Positions 47,761 through 55,993 of a DNA stretch of 64,000 nt are shown here, piece by piece. A program made the translations under genes and the position numbers. The notes beneath the pieces were generated by a model. The model made no database searches. It saw only the letters and a program-made list of their open reading frames with translations, and was not told the DNA's origin. Source of the DNA: Syntrophomonadaceae bacterium (GTDB lineage Bacteria; Bacillota; Syntrophomonadia; Syntrophomonadales; Syntrophomonadaceae). Position 1 is the first letter of the stretch, and every line of letters starts with the position of its first letter. The stretch lies in contig JAQWBP010000001.1 in the NCBI GenBank assembly GCA_028706315.1, positions 113,232 to 177,231 on the forward strand. Reading direction: 5' to 3'.

Positions 47761-49008
47761 ATGTTAGCACAGGCTACTAATGATCGCCTATATGCTACTG
47801 AGCGTGCCGTAGAATTGAAGTCTAGTATTCAGGACTATCTTGATGTTGAACCGGAGATAGAAACAGGATTTAGACAAGTTAAACGCACCCAAATAAACAA
47901 AATGGTAATATTGGAATATTTAGGCGGTTCCGAGGATGATTGGGATAAATGGTCCTGGCAAATGAAAAATCGAATATCTAATGCTGATATCTTAAATGAT
48001 ATTCTTCCCCTGAATGAAATCGAGTTTCAGGACCTCAGGAATTTAAGTAAGCAGTTTCGGTGGGCGATTTCACCTTATTATCTCAGCTTAATCGATTTTG
48101 AAAATTATCGTCAATCAACCATTTTCAAACAATCTGTTCCTGATATTAGAGAATTAGAAGAGCATAATGGCAAAGCTGACCCTATGGCAGAATGCCAGAC
48201 TAGTCCTGCTGCACGAATCACTAGGCGTTATCCGGATCGGCTAATTATTAATGTAACTAACCAGTGTGCCATGTACTGCCGCCACTGCCAGAGGCGTAGA
48301 AATTTTGGTGAACAAGATAAACATGCGAGAATAGACCAGTTAAAAGAAGCTATTTTTTATATTAGATCTAATAAAGAAATTAGAGATGTCCTTATTACCG
48401 GTGGCGATGCGTTAATGCTCAGTGATAAAGTGCTAGATTGGCTGCTAGGTGAACTGGACAGTATTGAACATGTCGAAATAAAAAGGCTTGGGACGAGGAC
48501 CTTAGTAACTCTTCCCCAGAGAATTACTCCTGAGTTATGTACAATTCTGGAAAAACATGGTCCTTTATATATGAATACACAGTTTAACCACCCTATGGAA
48601 ATAACTCCAGAGGCCAAAAAGGCTTGTGATATGCTGGTTAAAGCAGGAGTTGTGCTGGGAAATCAGGCCGTATTATTAAAAGATATTAATGATGATCCAC
48701 ATATCATGAAAAAGTTAAATCAGGAGCTTTTAAAGATTAGAATCAGGCCATATTATATTTTTCATGCTAAAGAAGTAAAAGGGACTTCCCATTTCATTAC
48801 TAAAATTGAAACAGGCATTAATATAATGGAAAAATTGAGAGGCTATACTTCCGGCCTAGCTGTGCCTACGTATATTATCAATGCTCCAGGAGGTTATGGC
48901 AAAACTCCACTTCTACCTGAATACCTGATATCCCATGCCGAAGATGAAATAACCATTCGTACCTGGGAACACAAGGTTATTAAATGCAGCAATAAAACTT
49001 ACGAGTAA
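47761..49008 (+). CDS. eam: Radical SAM aminomutase, probably glutamate 2,3-aminomutase
   Basis: A 415-residue PLP-dependent radical SAM enzyme of the lysine 2,3-aminomutase family; the cluster cysteines are 169, 173 and 176 in CAMYCRHC. In lysine 2,3-aminomutase two aspartates (one in the CDLS motif, one in VDAPGG) hold the substrate amino group. Here these positions are Lys337 (HAKEVKG) and Asn374 (INAPGG), 37 residues apart, which is the pattern described for glutamate 2,3-aminomutase. It would make beta-glutamate, a compatible solute, consistent with the c-di-AMP riboswitch in front. ATG start with AAAGGAGG. Confidence 0.85.
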   Translation: MLAQATNDRLYATERAVELKSSIQDYLDVEPEIETGFRQVKRTQINKMVILEYLGGSEDDWDKWSWQMKNRISNADILNDILPLNEIEFQDLRNLSKQFRWAISPYYLSLIDFENYRQSTIFKQSVPDIRELEEHNGKADPMAECQTSPAARITRRYPDRLIINVTNQCAMYCRHCQRRRNFGEQDKHARIDQLKEAIFYIRSNKEIRDVLITGGDALMLSDKVLDWLLGELDSIEHVEIKRLGTRTLVTLPQRITPELCTILEKHGPLYMNTQFNHPMEITPEAKKACDMLVKAGVVLGNQAVLLKDINDDPHIMKKLNQELLKIRIRPYYIFHAKEVKGTSHFITKIETGINIMEKLRGYTSGLAVPTYIINAPGGYGKTPLLPEYLISHAEDEITIRTWEHKVIKCSNKTYE

Positions 49009-49010
49009 TA

Positions 49011-49038
49011 AATAAGGGGATTTTTCCCCTTATTTTAA
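49011..49038 (+). terminator. Terminator after the aminomutase gene
   Basis: AATAAGGGGA (49011-49020) pairs with TCCCCTTATT (49025-49034) around TTTT, followed by TT and an AT-rich stretch. Confidence 0.8.
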
Positions 49039-49051
49039 ATAATTTTCGTAT

Positions 49052-49234
49052 TTATAAAATTCGTAAATCAGCTAATAATGAATCCAAATCAACCCGGTAG
49101 GCTCGAGCTGCCTGCCCGATAGTTTCAAATCGTAATGCCATTCAGCCTGAACATTTAATTCCGTAGCGGCTTAAAACCTTGGATGCACCAGGAATTTCAA
49201 GGGTTTTATCAAACGGGATGTTCCCAGTTATAAT
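49052..49234 (-). CDS. DUF1858-like small protein with in-frame UGA at a cysteine position (selenoprotein candidate or pseudogene)
   Basis: On the minus strand, ITGNIPFDKTLEIPGASKVLSRYGIKCSG, then TGA (49144-49142), then MALRFETIGQAARAYRVDLDSLL reads as one DUF1858 domain. The family normally has CxxC, here C28-S-G-(TGA)31, so TGA replaces the second cysteine. AGGAGG (49248-49243) lies 8 nt before an ATT start at 49234; GTG 49243 is the only standard start and overlaps the ribosome binding site. Downstream of the TGA, AGGC/GCCU with further G-C and C-G pairs can form a stem with a 7-nt loop, a possible but weak SECIS. The alternative is a nonsense mutation. Confidence 0.55.
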
Positions 49235-49251
49235 TTTTGTCACCTCCTAAA

Positions 49252-49280
49252 ATAAAAAAATAAGGGGGTTTAACCCCCCG
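49252..49280 (-). terminator. Terminator of the spore protein gene
   Basis: On the minus strand GGGGG, TTAAA, CCCCC is followed by TTATTTTTTT. It separates the spore protein gene from the DUF1858 gene. Confidence 0.85.
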
Positions 49281-49290
49281 TTAATGCGAG

Positions 49291-49482
49291 TTATTTAGGA
49301 AACTGATTATTCTGGTTAGCAATATTTCTTTCTGCGATTTCAATAGCTTTAGCTACCATGTTACCGCAGTCTCTTGAAGACACTGCACCCCAACCTTCTG
49401 TAGAAACAATATGATCTACTCCAAGTTCACGGGCAATTTCGTATTTCAGCTCTTCCGACATGATACCTTTATTTCTACCCAA
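49291..49482 (-). CDS. Small acid-soluble spore protein, alpha/beta type
   Basis: SASPs coat and protect DNA in dormant spores. The segment SEELKYEIARELGV is the typical first helix, and the second part (SSRDCGNMVAKAIEIAERNI) corresponds to the family's second motif, although it departs from the usual SVGGEITKRLV. The best start is TTG at 49482, 8 nt after AAGGAGG, giving 63 residues; more distant starts would cover the ribosome binding site. It supports a spore-forming ancestry. Confidence 0.85.
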   Translation of the reverse strand: MGRNKGIMSEELKYEIARELGVDHIVSTEGWGAVSSRDCGNMVAKAIEIAERNIANQNNQFPK

Positions 49483-49640
49483 AACATAAACCTCCTTAAT
49501 CAACAACTCGCATCTATATTTTATCTTCGGTTAAATTAATGAAAAGTATAGCTTGAATTTAATTTCTAAAATGTAAAGTGTTTCACAAAGTTAATTTTTT
49601 TGTATAAACTTAGTAGTAAAGTTAGGGGGTAGTAAAAAAT

Positions 49641-50519
49641 ATGAGATACATAGGAAGTATTTATCGGCCGCCAAGTGAAGCGAGAAGTTATATTTTGCAA
49701 TGCACGGTAGGTTGTACTCATAACCGATGTACATTTTGTTCAATGTATAAAGATAAAAAATACCGTGTCAGGCCTTTAGAAGAAATAAAAACTGATATCA
49801 AAATGGCGGGCGAGTATTATGGAGATATGAAAAAAGTATTCCTGGCTGATGGTGATGCACTTGCGATGGAAACAGCTGAACTTCTTGAAATATTAGGTAG
49901 TCTATATACCACATTTCCCAGTTTAAAACATGTAGGTATTTATGCTAGCCCGGATAGCATTTTAAAAAAGGAATTATCTGAACTATCTGCTTTGAAAGAT
50001 GCTGGTTTGACTATAGCCTATCTCGGAGTTGAAACAGGTGATCCAGAGCTGCTTAAAGATATAAGAAAAGGAGTAACTTATGAGGAAATGCTAGAGGCTG
50101 GTAAAAGAATAAGAAAGGTAGGAATACTCTTATCTGTAACAGTACTTCTGGGCCTGGCAGGCCGGACGCCTAAAGCTGTTGAACATGCTCGCAAAACTGC
50201 AGAAATATGCAATGGCATGAATCCTGATTATATTGGAGCCTTAACGCTTATGCTAGTACCTGGAACAGAACTATATAGAAGAATGCAAAAGGGGGAATTT
50301 GAGCTTCCTGAACCTTTTGAAATACTCGACGAAATGCGTATACTAATACAGAACCTTAACGTTTCAGGGACTGAATACAGGAGTAACCATGCCTCTAATT
50401 ATCTGCCTATTAAAGGTCGGTTACCTGATGATAAAGAGAAGATACTGACTTTAATCGATGAGATAATTACTAAAAATGATACCAAATATTTACGTCCTGA
50501 TTACTTAAGGGGACTTTAG
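49641..50519 (+). CDS. Radical SAM protein with CxxxxCxxC motif
   Basis: A 292-residue radical SAM protein. The cluster motif is GCTHNRCTFCSMY, with spacing CX4CX2C, typical of a group of uncharacterised proteins annotated as coproporphyrinogen-oxidase-like. The SAM-binding and barrel motifs (LADGDALAM, YLGVETGDPELLKDI) follow. The ATG at 49641 has GGGGG upstream. Substrate unknown. It is the first gene after the divergent spore protein. Confidence 0.85.
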   Translation: MRYIGSIYRPPSEARSYILQCTVGCTHNRCTFCSMYKDKKYRVRPLEEIKTDIKMAGEYYGDMKKVFLADGDALAMETAELLEILGSLYTTFPSLKHVGIYASPDSILKKELSELSALKDAGLTIAYLGVETGDPELLKDIRKGVTYEEMLEAGKRIRKVGILLSVTVLLGLAGRTPKAVEHARKTAEICNGMNPDYIGALTLMLVPGTELYRRMQKGEFELPEPFEILDEMRILIQNLNVSGTEYRSNHASNYLPIKGRLPDDKEKILTLIDEIITKNDTKYLRPDYLRGL

Positions 50520-50664
50520 GAAAATAAGTATAAAAAATTTGTGTTAAAATAGATTAAACTATGGTATATTATTGAAACTCGCAGGGAAAAACATATAGTT
50601 GTCAAAATATAAGACATATGATGAGACATCAGAGTATATGTTTTATAGAGTAAGAGCAATTGGC

Positions 50665-50697
50665 TAATAGCAATGTTAAACATTAACATTGCTATTA
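50665..50697. repeat. Perfect 15-bp palindrome upstream of the DUF47 gene
   Basis: TAATAGCAATGTTAA (50665-50679), loop ACA, TTAACATTGCTATTA (50683-50697). It ends only 7 nt before the ribosome binding site of the DUF47 gene. No T run follows. It could be an operator or an mRNA 5' stabilising hairpin. Confidence 0.7.
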
Positions 50698-50718
50698 TGT
50701 AATCAAGGGGGGATGAAT

Positions 50719-51348
50719 ATGGCGTTATTCGGCAGAAAAGATAAAGAACTATTCCTTTTATTTAATGAAAGTGCCAGGGTAGTAGTCAGAGGAGGAGAAA
50801 TTCTAAAAAATGTTGTCAATGACTACCGGGACCTTGATCTAAAGATGGCTCAGTTGACTGCAATGGAGCACGAAGGGGATAGAATAATCCAGGATTTAGT
50901 GCGCAGGTTAAATACAAGTTTCATTCTTCCCTTCGATAGAGAAGATGCTTTTCAGCTAGTACAAAAATTGTCTACGACGCTGGACTATATTACTGGGATT
51001 ATTGATCGCATGATTCTTTACAAGGCTGGTGAACCTAATGACCGAGTTAAGGAAATGGTTGCAGTTTTATTTGAAACTTTGCTATTGCAGGAAAAAGCTC
51101 TTAATTTATTAGATAGAATGGAATCGAATAAAAAAGAAATCTTTTTATGTTGTGAGAAAATTATTAAGCTGGAAAGAAAACAAGATACTCTTTATCGTAA
51201 AGGAGTTGCCTATCTTTTTGAACATCACGACCATGATCCTATTGCCATTATTAAATGGAGAGAAGTTTACGAACATATAGAAATGGCACAAGATTATGTT
51301 GAGGAAATAGCAGCTCTGATAAGTGATATATGTGTAAAATATTCATAA
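50719..51348 (+). CDS. DUF47/PhoU-like protein
   Basis: A 209-residue all-helical DUF47 protein (MALFGRKDKELFLLFNESARVVVRGG, HEGDRIIQDLVRRLNTSFILPFDREDAFQLV). Members usually accompany a PiT phosphate transporter and may regulate it; none is adjacent here, which is unusual. ATG 50719 is the best start, about 7 nt after AAGGGGGG; the frame is open further up. Confidence 0.88.
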   Translation: MALFGRKDKELFLLFNESARVVVRGGEILKNVVNDYRDLDLKMAQLTAMEHEGDRIIQDLVRRLNTSFILPFDREDAFQLVQKLSTTLDYITGIIDRMILYKAGEPNDRVKEMVAVLFETLLLQEKALNLLDRMESNKKEIFLCCEKIIKLERKQDTLYRKGVAYLFEHHDHDPIAIIKWREVYEHIEMAQDYVEEIAALISDICVKYS

Positions 51349-51364
51349 TACTATTTTTCTAAAT

Positions 51365-51408
51365 AAAAAAGTCCCTTCAGGTTATATTTGCCTAAAGGGA
51401 CTTTTCTT
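51365..51408. terminator. Bidirectional terminator between the DUF47 gene and corA
   Basis: AAAAAGTCCCTT and AAGGGACTTTTC form a long stem with an internal AGG/CCT extension and a T run on both strands, so it can end both converging genes. Confidence 0.85.
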
Positions 51409-52385
51409 TATATCCATTTTCGATAGCGGAAAAATATTAACATCGCTGTTACGAGGCTTGCCATTCCCAGGGTAATAAACCATACGGAATAAGGATTATT
51501 TGCTCCTGGTAAAGCAACATTCATGCCAAAAAATCCGGTAATAACAGTAAGTGGCATCATAATAATTGACATAACCGTTAGCACGGTTATAATTTCACTA
51601 GTTCTTCCATTAATTATAGAATAATAAGTTTCAGTTGAACTGTTGACTAAATCCCGGTACGTATTCGCAGCATCGAGAATGCTGTCTAAATGATCGATAA
51701 GGTCCAGATAATAAGGTACATTTTCTTCATTTACAAAAAAAGAATACTGACCATTAATATTTCCGAAGATTCGCCTCTGGGGAATTAAAACTTTTCGCAA
51801 TAAGATAATAGTTCTTTTAAGGGCCAATATTTCTTCCGTAATTTCCCGGCCACGTTCAATAAAAATATTATCTTCCAGGTCATCAATTCTTTCTCCGAGC
51901 CTTTCGATAATGGGGAAATAATCATCGACGATATTGTCGACAATCTTATATAAAAGATGTTCAGGACCTTTATTCATAGGACTAGTTTCTTTATGGCATA
52001 TCCTGGCTATTTTGCCTACGGCTGCTAAGGCTATAGGATGAATAGTAACTATATAGTTAGAACCCATAAATACGTCTAGTTCAATACTGCGGATTTCATC
52101 TTCCTCTTCCACGTCTTCGAAATACCGTAAAGCGTGAAAGACAAAGAAGTTATAATCATCATAACGGTCAATCTTTGCCCTGGGGCTTATCTGCAAACAA
52201 TCTTCCAGAGCCAGCGGATGAAAATCAAAAACCTCGCCAATATAATGAAGCTCACTTACTGCGCAGTCATATAAGTCAATCCATAGCAGACTATCAGGTG
52301 AAGCAAGTAATTCATCTATTCTGGAGAGGTCTACATCATGAAGCATAGTATCGTTTTCGTGATCAAAGTAGTAGCTTTTAATCAC
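51408..52385 (-). CDS. corA: CorA-type magnesium/divalent metal transporter
   Basis: CorA is a pentameric Mg2+ (or Co2+/Ni2+) channel. The large cytosolic N-terminal domain is followed by two transmembrane segments at the C-terminus, with the signature GMN in FFGMNVALPG. 325 residues is typical. GTG start at 52385 with AGGAGG (52398-52393) 7 nt upstream; this ribosome binding site lies in the 3' arm of a hairpin, and a small upstream ORF ends at the base of that hairpin. Confidence 0.95.
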   Translation of the reverse strand: MIKSYYFDHENDTMLHDVDLSRIDELLASPDSLLWIDLYDCAVSELHYIGEVFDFHPLALEDCLQISPRAKIDRYDDYNFFVFHALRYFEDVEEEDEIRSIELDVFMGSNYIVTIHPIALAAVGKIARICHKETSPMNKGPEHLLYKIVDNIVDDYFPIIERLGERIDDLEDNIFIERGREITEEILALKRTIILLRKVLIPQRRIFGNINGQYSFFVNEENVPYYLDLIDHLDSILDAANTYRDLVNSSTETYYSIINGRTSEIITVLTVMSIIMMPLTVITGFFGMNVALPGANNPYSVWFITLGMASLVTAMLIFFRYRKWI

Positions 52386-52391
52386 TCGGAT

Positions 52392-52409
52392 CCCTCCTTT
52401 GTTGGAGGG
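52392..52409 (-). promoter_or_regulatory. Hairpin that hides the corA ribosome binding site
   Basis: On the minus strand CCCTCC (52409-52404), loop AACAAA, GGAGGG (52397-52392). The 3' arm is the AGGAGG site of corA. The upstream ORF stop codon TAA (52412-52410) touches the 5' arm, so a terminating ribosome would keep the arm single-stranded. Confidence 0.75.
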
Positions 52410-52505
52410 TTATAGTATGACCCGATGGTGCCATGTAACCCCCCGGATAGTATATTCTTTTAAGCTAAACTGCGCGGACGATCGATATTCAGGTATAGGT
52501 TCCAT
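52410..52505 (-). CDS. Candidate leader peptide upstream of corA
   Basis: A 31-codon ORF whose product begins MEPIPEYRSSAQF and ends VTWHHRVIL. Its ATG has a clear AGGCGGTGGTGA site with 7-nt spacing. It ends directly at the hairpin that covers the corA ribosome binding site. The N-terminal alternation of Glu and Pro resembles the Mg2+-sensitive leader peptide MgtL of enterobacteria (MEPDP...), in which such residues make the ribosome unstable when Mg2+ is low. No homologue is known to me; the regulatory role is inferred. Confidence 0.6.
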   Translation of the reverse strand: MEPIPEYRSSAQFSLKEYTIRGVTWHHRVIL

Positions 52506-52734
52506 TTCACCACCGCCTTTCTTTCCCAAACTTATTATAGTATACACCTTTTGACTCTACTGCGAAAACCCCTATTCCAATGCAAAATAATGAATCCATG
52601 ATCAATGTACTCGCAGTGCAATAACCTTTTGTAATTATATTGTGAATACGTGATTAAATAATTTATGCAGAAAATTTGATGCAACTGGATAAACATAACT
52701 TATAAAGGGTAATTTAGGAAATAGGGGGGCTAAC

Positions 52735-54663
52735 ATGAAAAAGAAACCTATTTTAATTATATTTATTATTATAATCTTACTAGGTATATCTGCTTTTACC
52801 TGGACATTACCCGGAATAGAGATACCTGAACCTTCACGTGTATATGATATTAACGTCGTACAGATAAAAGACCTAGGGGAGCAAGACCGGATCATAGTAG
52901 GTCCAGATGAAATACCTGCTTCCTTTACCAGCGCAATAATTGTGGTGGAAGATAAGAATTTTTACCGCCATCATGGTATAGATTTAAAAGGTATATTACG
53001 AGCTGTCTTAGTCGATATCAGAGAACGGAAAATAGTTGAGGGCGGTAGCACTATAACTCAACAGACCGCCAAAAATTTGTTTTTAAGTCATGAACGGACG
53101 ATGACTAGAAAGCTAAAAGAATTAGTATATGCTATTCAACTAGAGCGCAAATATAGTAAAGAGGAAATACTTAACTTCTACTGCAATACTATATATTTTG
53201 GACATGGTGCTTATGGCGTAGAGGTTGCTGCCCAAACCTATTTCGGCAAAAGTGCTCGGGATCTTACCCTGGCAGAATCCGCTTTACTGGCCGGGTTACC
53301 TCAGTGGCCAGCCCGGTATGATCCTTATAAAGCTCCCGAAGAGGCTCGAAAACGGCAAAAAATAGTATTATTGCGTATGCAGGAAGAAGGAATAATCACC
53401 TATCGTGAACGCCAGGCAGCATTGGCAGAAAAGTTGCAGTATCACCAGGCCCGAAGTAATGGTGAAGCACCTTATTTTATAGCCATGGTAAAAGATTATT
53501 TGAGTAAAAAATATGGGGAACGCATGGTGGTTCAGGGCGGATTACAAGTTTATACTACCCTGGACATAAACATGCAAAAAGATGCTGAAGCAGCATATCA
53601 AGAAGGAATGGCCGATAAAGCTGAAGACCTGCAGGCTGCGCTAGTCGCGCTTGATCCTCGTAATGGATATATTCGTGCACTTATTGGGGGAAGAAATTTT
53701 GGACTTTCAACCTACAATCGCGTTTATGCGAAACGTCAGCCTGGTTCAACTTTTAAACCTTTTATGTATTCCCTGGCGGTAGATTCTGGGTTTACTGCTG
53801 CAGATATGGTAATGTGTGATGAGGTGGAATATAATCTACCTGACGGAACTATATACCGTCCTGAAGATTATGGAAAAGAGCCTTATCACGGGAAAGAGTT
53901 TACCATAAAAGAAGCAATAATGAAGTCTGATAATATTATTGCTGTCAAAGTAAATAGTTTTTTAGGACCGGAAACAACTGCCAACTATATAGAAAAATTT
54001 GGCTTTAAGAAACTGCAGCCAGTTTTATCCCTACCGCTTGGTTCTGTTGAGGTAGCACCCCTGGAAATGGCAGCCGGGTATTCAGTATTTGCCAACCAGG
54101 GAATTTACAGTAAACCAATTTATATCTTAAAAGTCCTGGATAGAAATGGCCGTATTCTTGAAGAAAACCGCATAACGCAGAAACAATTAATTACTAAGGA
54201 TAATGCCTATATAATTACCAACATGCTACAAGGGGTACTCATACCAGGGGGGACTGGAGCAGCTTTGGGGAGTACATTGAAAGTACCGGCAGCCGCGAAA
54301 ACTGGTACAACTGATGAATTTAAAGATGCCTGGTTTATTGGATTTACACCTGATATATGTTGCGCCGTTTGGGTGGGTTATGATCGGGGAAAAAACGTTA
54401 ATCTGGCGGGTGGGGTAGCAGCAGGTCCTATCTGGGCGGCCTTTATTAACAAAACGACCCCCAATCTTTCGGGAAGGGATTTTCTTCGTCCTGAAAACAT
54501 CAATATATATAACATATGTCTGGACAGTGGCTTGATAGCTAGTGAATCATGCCCCCGTAAAGTAGAAATGGCGTTCCGAGAAGGTACTGAACCAGAATCT
54601 ATTTGTTATGAGCATCTATCCCATTGGGGATGGTTGTTAAGTACAAAACTGCCTGTCGACTAA
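52735..54663 (+). CDS. Class A penicillin-binding protein (PBP1A type)
   Basis: A bifunctional peptidoglycan glycosyltransferase/transpeptidase of 642 residues. One N-terminal membrane anchor (ILIIFIIIILLGISAF); GT51 domain with the catalytic glutamate in VVEDKNFYRHHG and GGSTITQQTAKNLFL; transpeptidase domain with SxxK in QPGSTFKPF, SxN in KSDNII and KTG in AKTGTTDEF. The C-terminal tail has a pair of cysteines (ICLDSGLIASESC), as in many such PBPs. ATG with GGGGGG upstream; divergent from corA. Confidence 0.96.
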   Translation: MKKKPILIIFIIIILLGISAFTWTLPGIEIPEPSRVYDINVVQIKDLGEQDRIIVGPDEIPASFTSAIIVVEDKNFYRHHGIDLKGILRAVLVDIRERKIVEGGSTITQQTAKNLFLSHERTMTRKLKELVYAIQLERKYSKEEILNFYCNTIYFGHGAYGVEVAAQTYFGKSARDLTLAESALLAGLPQWPARYDPYKAPEEARKRQKIVLLRMQEEGIITYRERQAALAEKLQYHQARSNGEAPYFIAMVKDYLSKKYGERMVVQGGLQVYTTLDINMQKDAEAAYQEGMADKAEDLQAALVALDPRNGYIRALIGGRNFGLSTYNRVYAKRQPGSTFKPFMYSLAVDSGFTAADMVMCDEVEYNLPDGTIYRPEDYGKEPYHGKEFTIKEAIMKSDNIIAVKVNSFLGPETTANYIEKFGFKKLQPVLSLPLGSVEVAPLEMAAGYSVFANQGIYSKPIYILKVLDRNGRILEENRITQKQLITKDNAYIITNMLQGVLIPGGTGAALGSTLKVPAAAKTGTTDEFKDAWFIGFTPDICCAVWVGYDRGKNVNLAGGVAAGPIWAAFINKTTPNLSGRDFLRPENINIYNICLDSGLIASESCPRKVEMAFREGTEPESICYEHLSHWGWLLSTKLPVD

Positions 54664-54907
54664 TTTCCTCTCTTTCTATTTTAAGGTTTCAAAGAAATAT
54701 GACGATTTTCAGGTAGTGGGAAGGTATTTCTATGTTATTTCGCCTTTTACGACAAGAACGATTAGGTTTTCATATTATCAACTAGTTTATCCCGGAGAGG
54801 AATGTTAAAATTTTCTTAGTGTTCACTTAACTTTTGCGGATTAATTTTTGCAATGAACTCAAAGTTATACTATTTATATTGTAGAAATTATCGAGGAGAA
54901 TAGATTA
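54664..54907 (+). other. Spacer before azlCD
   Basis: No gene is visible. A possible promoter is TTGCAA at about 54848, 17-nt spacer, TATTTA. I see no riboswitch or T-box motif here. Confidence 0.3.
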
Positions 54908-55600
54908 ATGAAAAAGCAGGATTTAGTCGAAGGAATTAAAGCATCATTCCCGATTGTACTTGGTTATTTGCCACTCGGTTTTGCTTTTGGGGTACTAGCC
55001 ACTGAAGTGGGGATGACAATATTTCAAGCAACACTAATGTCAGTAATGTGTTTTACCGGTGCTGGTCAATATATTGCTATTGGAGTTTTGCAGGCTGGCG
55101 GAGCAATCATTACAGCTATAGTAGCTAATTTACTTGTCAATTTGCGCTACTTTCTCTTTGCTACATCTATGGTTCCCCACCTAAAAGATATCCCGACTGG
55201 TATAGCTGCTGCTTTATCTTACGGACTTACTGATGAAACTTATGCAGTTGCCATGACTTATTACCAGAAGAACAAAGCTACTACAGGATATGTGGCCGGG
55301 TTAAATCTTACCTCACATGCAGGTTGGATAGGAAGTACCCTGCTAGGAGCCTGGATGGGTACTTTGATAACTAATACTGATCAATTCGGCCTGGGATTTG
55401 CTTTACCTGCCATGTATACTTGTCTGCTGGTATTTGTTATCACCAAGAGGAGTGATGTAATTGTAGCTCTAGCTTCTGCATTACTATGTTTAATCGTGGG
55501 GTATTTAATACCGGTTTCAATGAGCAATCTTTCTAATATAATTATTGCAACGCTGATCGGTGCAACACTGGGAGTGTTTTTAAATGACAAACGGAACTAG
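54908..55600 (+). CDS. azlC: AzlC family branched-chain amino acid exporter subunit
   Basis: A 230-residue membrane protein with several hydrophobic segments and the AzlC signatures (SFPIVLGYLPLGFAFGVLA, TGAGQYIAIGVLQAG, NLRYFLFATSMVPHL). With AzlD it forms a two-component exporter of branched-chain amino acids. ATG start with GAGGAG; overlaps azlD by 17 nt. Confidence 0.93.
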   Translation: MKKQDLVEGIKASFPIVLGYLPLGFAFGVLATEVGMTIFQATLMSVMCFTGAGQYIAIGVLQAGGAIITAIVANLLVNLRYFLFATSMVPHLKDIPTGIAAALSYGLTDETYAVAMTYYQKNKATTGYVAGLNLTSHAGWIGSTLLGAWMGTLITNTDQFGLGFALPAMYTCLLVFVITKRSDVIVALASALLCLIVGYLIPVSMSNLSNIIIATLIGATLGVFLNDKRN

Positions 55601-55919
55601 CATCTTTTTAATGATAATTGGAGTATCAATAGTCAGCCTTTTGCCCAGAATACTACCTGTAGCTCTGTTATCAAAATACGAATTTCCGGAAGTGCTAAAA
55701 CGGTGGCTTTCTTATGTAGCACCTGCGGTACTAGGCGCGCTGACTGCCTTAAGTGTACTTGCCCCTGAGGGGGACATCAATATTAGTATCGGTAATATCT
55801 ATATCTGGGCATTTATTCCCACATTTATTGTAGCTATTAAGACGCGCAGCCTTTTTTATACCTTATTAGTAGGCATAGTAAGTATGGCAGTAATATATAA
55901 TTTATCAATAATATCTTAG
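55584..55919 (+). CDS. azlD: AzlD family branched-chain amino acid exporter subunit
   Basis: A 111-residue membrane protein with about four hydrophobic segments, including SLLPRILPVALLSKYEFPEVLKRWLSYVAPAVL, the AzlD hallmark. It begins inside the end of azlC. The pair would export leucine, isoleucine or valine. Confidence 0.92.
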   Translation: MTNGTSIFLMIIGVSIVSLLPRILPVALLSKYEFPEVLKRWLSYVAPAVLGALTALSVLAPEGDINISIGNIYIWAFIPTFIVAIKTRSLFYTLLVGIVSMAVIYNLSIIS

Positions 55920-55993
55920 TAAATCAGCAGGAAATGATATATTCCATAACTAAGTATCATAGTAGTTAAACATTATGTCGGGAGGAAAAAATT

